Shown one piece after another: positions 58,788 to 64,000 of a stretch of 64,000 nucleotides of DNA. This stretch comes from Buddleja alternifolia (taxonomy: Eukaryota; Streptophyta; Magnoliopsida; Lamiales; Scrophulariaceae): contig CM033402.1 of assembly GCA_019426215.1 (NCBI GenBank), positions 23,942,104 through 24,006,103 on the forward strand. The letters run 5' to 3'. The notes beneath the pieces are model-generated. The model was given only the letters and a program-made list of their open reading frames with translations, did no database searches and was not told the origin of the DNA. How positions within the stretch are numbered: position 1 is the first letter of the stretch; each line of letters opens with the position of its first letter. Both the position numbers and the translations under genes were made by a program.

Positions 58788-59094
58788 AAATGACTAGTCC
58801 CTTTTCCATATACATATCAGTTGGTTTGTTATATGAACAATATAAGTCAAAATACTTTGCAGCTTATATTGATTCAGTTCAGGAATTTGCACAGCAAAAC
58901 CTGGTGTTTTCCCTAGCAATGCTATGGAATCCTTACCCATTATTGCAGGAAGGGATTTTTCTCAGAAAATCTTCCTACTCAATAAAGGAATACGAGAACC
59001 ACAAATCATGATTGGAGGAGCAGGTGGTACCCTTGGTACAAGGTAAAAGTTCCCCCTATTTACTTTCATGATACAGGAGCAGATATGTTGCTAG
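58788..59094 (+). pseudogene. Pararetroviral polymerase, protease part
   Basis: The frame begins MTSPFSIYISVGLLYEQYK, reaches the first residues of an aspartic protease active site (A-Y-I-D-S, near 58865-58876) and shifts frame directly after it. The rest is readable in another frame up to the hAT insertion at 59095. The protease would process the viral polyprotein; here it is broken. Confidence 0.65.
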
Positions 59095-59872
59095 TAGGGG
59101 TGTAAGGTGAGCCGAGCAGGCTCATGAGCATGGTGAGCCGGCTCGACTGGAGCTCAGCTCGAGCTCGAGCTATTTCGAGCTCGAGTCGAGCTTTTCGAGC
59201 TCGAGTCGAGTTTTTCGAGCTCGAGCTTTTTTGTGAGTCGAGCTCGAGCTCATTTATAGTTGTTCATATGCTCGTGAGCAGGCTCATGAGCTTTTATTAT
59301 TATTTTTTATTAATTTTCAATATATGTCTAAAAATACTTGTATTTCATAAAAATAATACTTGCAATTTTATATACAACATAGTTTAATAATATTTAGTTT
59401 TTTTTTCTATTTTTTTTAAATCGTGCAAAACAATAACAACAACAATTATAAGATTATATATTTTAGTTGATATGATATACTTTTCTATAAAATAATTTAA
59501 TGAAATCATGTTTTCACGACACCCTCCTCTATTTTCTAAATACTTATTGAATATAAGATATGTAATTATTATTTATCTTAATAATACTTATTGTATATTT
59601 GAATAATGTATACTATACATTATTAACGTATTGTTATTAGCTAAAAAGCAGAATATATTTTATTTTATTTTATTTTCTAAAAAAAAAATTAAATTATTTT
59701 TTACTTCAAGCTCGAGCTCGGCTCATTTACTTCGAGCTTGAACTCGAGCCCTAGAAAATGAGGCTCGTCGAGTTTGAGCTCGAGCTCGAGCTCAAAAAAG
59801 TATAAACGAGCTCGAGCTCGAGCCTGAAAATTTCATCAGGCTCGGCTCGAGTTCGGCTCGTTTACAGCCCTA
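59095..59872. mobile_element. hAT MITE rich in GAGCTC/CTCGAG, in the viral polymerase
   Basis: It starts TAGGGGTGTAAGGTG and ends TTTACAGCCCTA, with a perfect 8-bp duplication GTTGCTAG (59087-59094, 59873-59880). Both inner ends carry dense runs of GAGCTCGAGCT-type palindromic repeats (59147-59250, 59708-59850), and the centre is AT-rich. It has no transposase. Confidence 0.9.
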
Positions 59873-61174
59873 GTTGCTAGGTAACAATTTTATACAAAAT
59901 TTTGCAAAATACATACAGGATAACCACAAGAATTTGTTAATCTTTACAACTAATTGTGGTCACAATATCCAGGTTATGCGATTATTACAGGCATTTAATC
60001 GAAAAATACCCATAAATTTTCGCAGCAAACGTGGTGATTTTAATAATGATGCCAAATTAACATATCCGAAAATGCAGGATAAAAGGAAATTTGGTCAAGC
60101 ACTCTTGTTGTTTAGACAACAAGGCTTAAACACAAGTGAAGACCAAGAAGGTTATGAAGCCTCTGCAAAGGAAATAAAACTCCTTAAGAATGCTTTACAG
60201 ACCAATTCCTTAGATAACATTAACGAAGAAAGCTTGCTTTCTCTCGAAAATGTTAAAAGGCTAATTCAAAGGAACTTCAATGAAAATTCTTTGGCTTGGT
60301 TGGATAAAAACAAGATCGAAGCTACTCTGAAAGTGAAAGAACAATGCATGTATGAGTATATTCGATACAAACCCATCCAAATGAATATGGAGGATAAGAA
60401 GGATATGCAAACAATTATAAAAGAGCATATCGATCTTAAACTCATAGAGCCTGGAATCTCAGCTTACAGTAGCCCTGGTTTTCTGATAAGAAACCATGGT
60501 GAAATAAAAAGAGGAAAAGCTAGATTCGTAATCAACTATCAAGGTATCGATAAGATACTTGAGTTTGATGGTTACTATATCCCCAGTAGAGAACATCTAA
60601 TTGATTGCATTAAAGGTGCGAAGGTGTTTTCTAAATTCGATTGTAAATCTGTTTCTATTAGATTAAAATGGAAATGAAGTCTAGAAAATATACTGCAATT
60701 TCTACTTCACAAGGACAATATATCTGGAATGTGATGCCTATGGGATTGGCAAATGCACCCCAGATATACCAAAGGAAAATGGATAATCTGTTTAAAGATT
60801 ATTTTGAATTTATGTTTGTCTATATTGATGACATCCTAATTGTATCTAAAAATATGAAAGAACGTATTAGACATCTTGAAATATTTTCTGATGCATGTTA
60901 TAAGGAAGGATTAGTACTTTCTGAAAAGAAAGCCATAATCGGAGTTAATAAGATTGAATTTTTTGGTATTCTTATTGACGAAATAGATATTGAACTACAG
61001 GAACACATTGTGGAAAAAATACGCAATTTTCCTGAGGTTTTAGAAGATAAAAAACAACTTCAAAGCTTTCTGGGAATTGTTAACTTTTCAGGAATCTTTA
61101 TTAAAGATCTTGCAAATTGTAGAAAAGATTTTTGGCCACTTTTAAAGAAAACCGAAAGTTCGAAATGGAAGTAG
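59873..61174 (+). pseudogene. Pararetroviral reverse transcriptase
   Basis: After the hAT duplication the frame continues through the protease-RT linker, then LIEPGISAYSSPGFLIRNH, RFVINYQGIDKIL and KVFSKFDCKS. A frameshift lies near 60650. The next frame has VMPMGLANAPQIYQRKMD and the catalytic FVYIDDILIV (YIDD at 60821-60832), then KIEFFGILI and LQSFLGIVNF. The motif wording fits Caulimoviridae RT better than Ty3 RT. The protein copies pregenomic RNA into DNA. The hAT insertion and the frameshift inactivate it. Confidence 0.85.
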
Positions 61175-61633
61175 GAAAAAATTCACACTCAAAGGGTTTG
61201 TGAGTTGAAACAAGCTTGTAGTAAGTGCCTAAACTCGCAATACCACAAGGTAGTGATGATTTGGTAGTCTATACAGATGCCAATGATTTTAGATGGACAG
61301 CAGTGCTCATGAAAATAACAACTACAGGTCAAGAACCTTGTAGATAGATAGTAGGATTGTTCACAGAACAACAAGCCAAAATCTGGCACATAAACGAGAA
61401 AAAATTCTTTGCAGTCTGGAAGGCATTTAAAAATGGCCTTTGTTTTTATTAGCTAAAGAATTTACTTTGAAAGTTGATAATACCAATGTTAAAGCCTTTT
61501 TGAAAAACAAACTAGAATTAAAAAATTGAAAAGGCACATATTCTCAGATGGCAAGTTGAATGTCAATATTACTGTTTTGACATTATTATTGTGAAATCTC
61601 ATGAAAATGTTCTTGCAGATTTCCTGACAAGAG
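61175..61633 (+). pseudogene. Pararetroviral RNase H, heavily decayed
   Basis: Scattered frames hold LVVYTDANDF, KKFFAVWKAF and a C-terminal ADFLTRDE box, the D-E-D layout of RNase H following RT. Several stops and shifts interrupt it. Confidence 0.7.
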
Positions 61634-62938
61634 ATGAAAGTGTCTGAAGCCAATTCCATCATCAAAAAATACAGGCATCTTAGGGAAAACCTTGAGGAGC
61701 TTGAAAAGAAATATGGACAGTTAGCAGCTAATGCTGAAGTAGCTGGCCATGTACAACGAGCAGATTTGGACACTGTCCAAACCACCATTTCAGGAACAAT
61801 GTATGCCATGACTATATTATGGAATGCCTTACAAGAACCAATTCAAAAGGCATCATCTTCGGTGATGACTCGAGAATTAAGAGAGCATAACTCAAAATCC
61901 GCGTTTAGAGAACGGGGCTCTATACCCGGAGCAGTGGATTCAAATACCACTTGCACAAGTCCATTCTCAGATTCTAAGGAAACGGAAATAGTTGAACGAA
62001 AGAATGCGCAAGCTCCTACTGGTTCAAGTCAACCCACTACCACTGGGGTTAAAGAGGGAGAGATTAATCTTAGGCCACAGACAGGCACCTCTAAGATTAA
62101 TACCGACAACAAGATTAATTTGCACTGGCAGCAGCGCTCTTGGGAAAAACTAATATCAAGACAAGGAATAAATCCTTGGTAGAAATATCAGGGAATTATC
62201 CTAGGATTTGGATGCTCGAGGGGTCAAAACCCGAAGAGGTCAGAGAATGGTATGATTTTGGGGCACTAGCTTCAATCCATATTGTGTCACCAGGCTTTCC
62301 GAAAATATCCAAACTTTCGGATTAGATTTCAAGTGTCGTGTACGATTCATGGCAAAATAACCAGCACCTCAAAAGAGGAGATATCCTGGAGTTGAAGTTT
62401 ATTTCAGCAGCTCCAGAAATTGCAGGAAAAGGGTCTCATCCAGCTTTTCATTTTATTAAATTACAGAGATCAGACATGGCAGCCTACAATAGAGTTAAGG
62501 TTGCAACAGGTGAAGCTTCGTTGGTCAGTTCTATCAACGAAGACGATATTTTCACCAGAAGAGCATGGGGAATATGGGTCTGTCTTACAGAGATGGACAA
62601 AGTCAAGTATCCATTCAAGATATTCACAAATTCAGCGAATGGATCATTCCTGTTAAATTCCATGACAGGGGAAGAGTACTGAATTCGCAGAGAAGCTCTT
62701 TGAACAAAAAAGGATGATGATCTGGGAAAACAAGTTACCAGCAACTGAAGCTACCAGGAAGAAGGCCTGCAACATGATGCATGTTGATCAACGACACAAC
62801 CAGGAGTGTTCAAGTTGTGAGTTTCAAGAGAAACCCCTATACAGTACAAGAATAAAGGTCACCAAGATAAAACCCGAATCCGAAAAGGACAAGGGTAAAA
62901 GAAAAGTTTATCCTAAGGGTTTTCACAAACCTCGGTAA
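61634..62938 (+). pseudogene. Pararetroviral 3' ORF of unknown function
   Basis: Three overlapping frames (61634-62182, 62140-62325 with 62338-62682, 62714-62938) look like one ~430-residue ORF with two or three breaks. The N-terminus (residues 1-60) is a coiled coil. The middle is Ser/Thr-rich and low complexity. A folded block follows, with WYDFGALASIHIVSPGF and RRAWGIWVCL. The tail has a Cys/His cluster, HVDQRHNQECSSCEF. The position is that of the transactivator (caulimo-, cavemovirus ORF) or tungrovirus ORF4. I see no transactivator motif and do not assign a function. Confidence 0.55.
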
Positions 62939-63235
62939 AAGCATGTAAAAGAAAGAGGGCCTGTAAAGTCAGGCGCACTAATTAAGGAATCAATCATTTG
63001 ATTGATTAATGGAAAACATCTGTAAAAGCAAACAGCTGTATAAAGAAAGAGTGTGGCAGACAAAGTGGCAAACACAGGGACCCACGCGCATTATTAAAGA
63101 AATCTTGACAGCAGGCAATAATGTCAAGATAATTGGGAAGGCTTTGAAATTCAGATTTGAAATCCGAAACCAAGGTCTATAAGAAGGAAGTTCAGAAGCA
63201 TATGGAGGACATCAGAAAACTTCTTCAACTCTTTT

Positions 63236-63418
63236 CTCATTATAAATATTCATAGAAAGATTTGTAAACTTTCTTCTTGTTTTTAATTTACGAGTATATG
63301 GGGATTTCCCCAAATAATAGTCCTCTCATGAGAGGTTAGAAGGTTTTCTCCTCCAATATAGGAGTAGAATAATATTATGTAAATTTAATTTTGTATTTCA
63401 TCAATAAAGAAGGCTTTG
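63236..63418 (+). promoter_or_regulatory. Pararetroviral promoter and poly(A) module
   Basis: TATAAATA (63241) and AATAAA (63413) lie ~170 bases apart, the Caulimoviridae arrangement in which the transcript starts upstream of its own poly(A) signal to give a terminally redundant RNA. Between them are small palindromes GGGGATTTCCCC and CCTCTCATGAGAGG. Confidence 0.65.
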
Positions 63419-63886
63419 TCCGACCTATTGTCCAAAATATCAATTATATTTACAGATTGAAATACCTCGCACGTGTAGGCAACGATATTGGGTTGTGCTG
63501 CAAAGGAACCAAGTGCTGTTAACCATAGGCTGCGATTGGTGGTTGGAAGAGTCCGTAAAACAACATACTTGGCGAAATTGTGGTCAAAGAGAGGTATGGA
63601 TCTAGGTAACGTTAATTTTATTTCGGAAGCATGTTGGGCGTAATCAATCGGAAAAACCTTTAGCTAAAAATTTTCAGAAAAATAAGGATTATTTTATATC
63701 TATAATGTTCAGTAGGCTAAGTTGAGAAGAATTAAAACTAAGTGGTCATTTTGAAATAAAGAAAAGGAACGAAGGACCATAGTGACACATATTTTATAGA
63801 AGAGGGACTAATGTGCCACTTTTATTAGATGAAGGACCAAAGTGACACCAACCATAAAGAAGAGGGATCATAAGAGCTATTTTCCC
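63419..63886. other. Viral leader remnant and right flank
   Basis: No frame is seen. The pararetroviral sequence probably ends between 63480 and 63700. The last ~130 bases belong to the putative right inverted repeat. Confidence 0.4.
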
Positions 63887-64000
63887 TTCTTCTTTTTTTA
63901 ATCTTCCTTTCTCTTTGTCTTTGTTTTCCCAAGCTTCTGTTTCATTTTCTCATGGCTTAAAGTGAATTTTGGTCTCATTTTAGTTTTCAAATACGTATAC

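Larger units (their letters stand above)
47703..63886. mobile_element. Putative DNA transposon enclosing the pararetrovirus
   Basis: GGGATAATAATCTTTATAGT at the left edge is mirrored at the right by an inverted GGGAAAATAGCTCTTATGAT. Further in, both sides carry diverged CACTT(A/T)(A/G)GTCC(C/T)TCAT-type repeats in opposite orientation over roughly 150 bases. A T-rich duplication is possible (T run at left, TTCTTCTTT at right) but is not informative. The simplest reading is a small inverted-repeat element into which the virus integrated before later insertions. Confidence 0.4.

Noticed and set aside
1..64000. CRISPR arrays, bacterial operons, rRNA operons
   Set aside because: None seen; direct repeats lack regular unique spacers and the sequence is clearly plant nuclear.

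Overview
The window is nuclear DNA of a flowering plant, most likely a eudicot: AT-rich, intron-containing genes with GT/AG splice sites, and dense layers of plant-type transposons. The lineage cannot be fixed from sequence alone. Only two host genes look fully intact. They are paralogous proton-coupled peptide transporters of the NPF8 (PTR) family at 24238-27964 and 44136-47397, each with four exons of identical lengths (106, 218, 554 and 835 nt; 570 codons). A candidate 35-residue two-exon gene lies at 29792-30037, and a broken plant-mobile-domain gene at 31836-41950.

1-15111 is a retrotransposon scrapheap. It holds a Ty1/copia integrase tail (1-501), a Tat-type Ty3 protease piece (540-1020, minus), a 3'-truncated Athila-like gag element (1928-about 6040, plus), a Sirevirus-like copia element on the minus strand that keeps its 5' LTR but has no 3' LTR (about 6045-13251), and the LTR and gag of a Tat-type Ty3 element (13252-15111, minus).

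15112-24237 is gene-free. It carries a tandem duplication, a copia solo LTR with TSD TATAC (16461-17543), a long-TIR Mutator-like MITE (18029-19207), a LINE RNase H relic split by a CACTA element (20395-21470), a tiny 5'-truncated LINE (21547-21728) and a 741-bp Mutator-like element with foreign GC-rich filler (23027-23767). The first NPF8 gene carries a hAT MITE and a second copy of that Mutator family in intron 2.

28000-44135 holds a hairpin-rich region around the small-gene candidate, then the plant-mobile-domain pseudogene. Two LTR-element insertions split its reading frame: a 3.4-kb solo LTR with TSD CTTGG, and a Tekay-like chromovirus that itself contains an Athila-type solo LTR with TSD CATAC. 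Removing each insertion plus one TSD copy rejoins the reading frame at both breaks.

47703-63886 is the most unusual part. A near-complete endogenous pararetrovirus (Caulimoviridae) has the order small ORF, coiled-coil ORF, coat protein, movement protein, protease/RT/RNase H, then an unrecognised 3' ORF. It has a tRNA-Met primer site at the left and a TATA/poly(A) module at the right. A very young Athila-like Gag-protease element with no polymerase (50023-57443, TSD GGCAA) splits its coat gene, and a hAT MITE (59095-59872, TSD GTTGCTAG) splits its polymerase. The whole block appears bounded by diverged inverted repeats of another DNA transposon.
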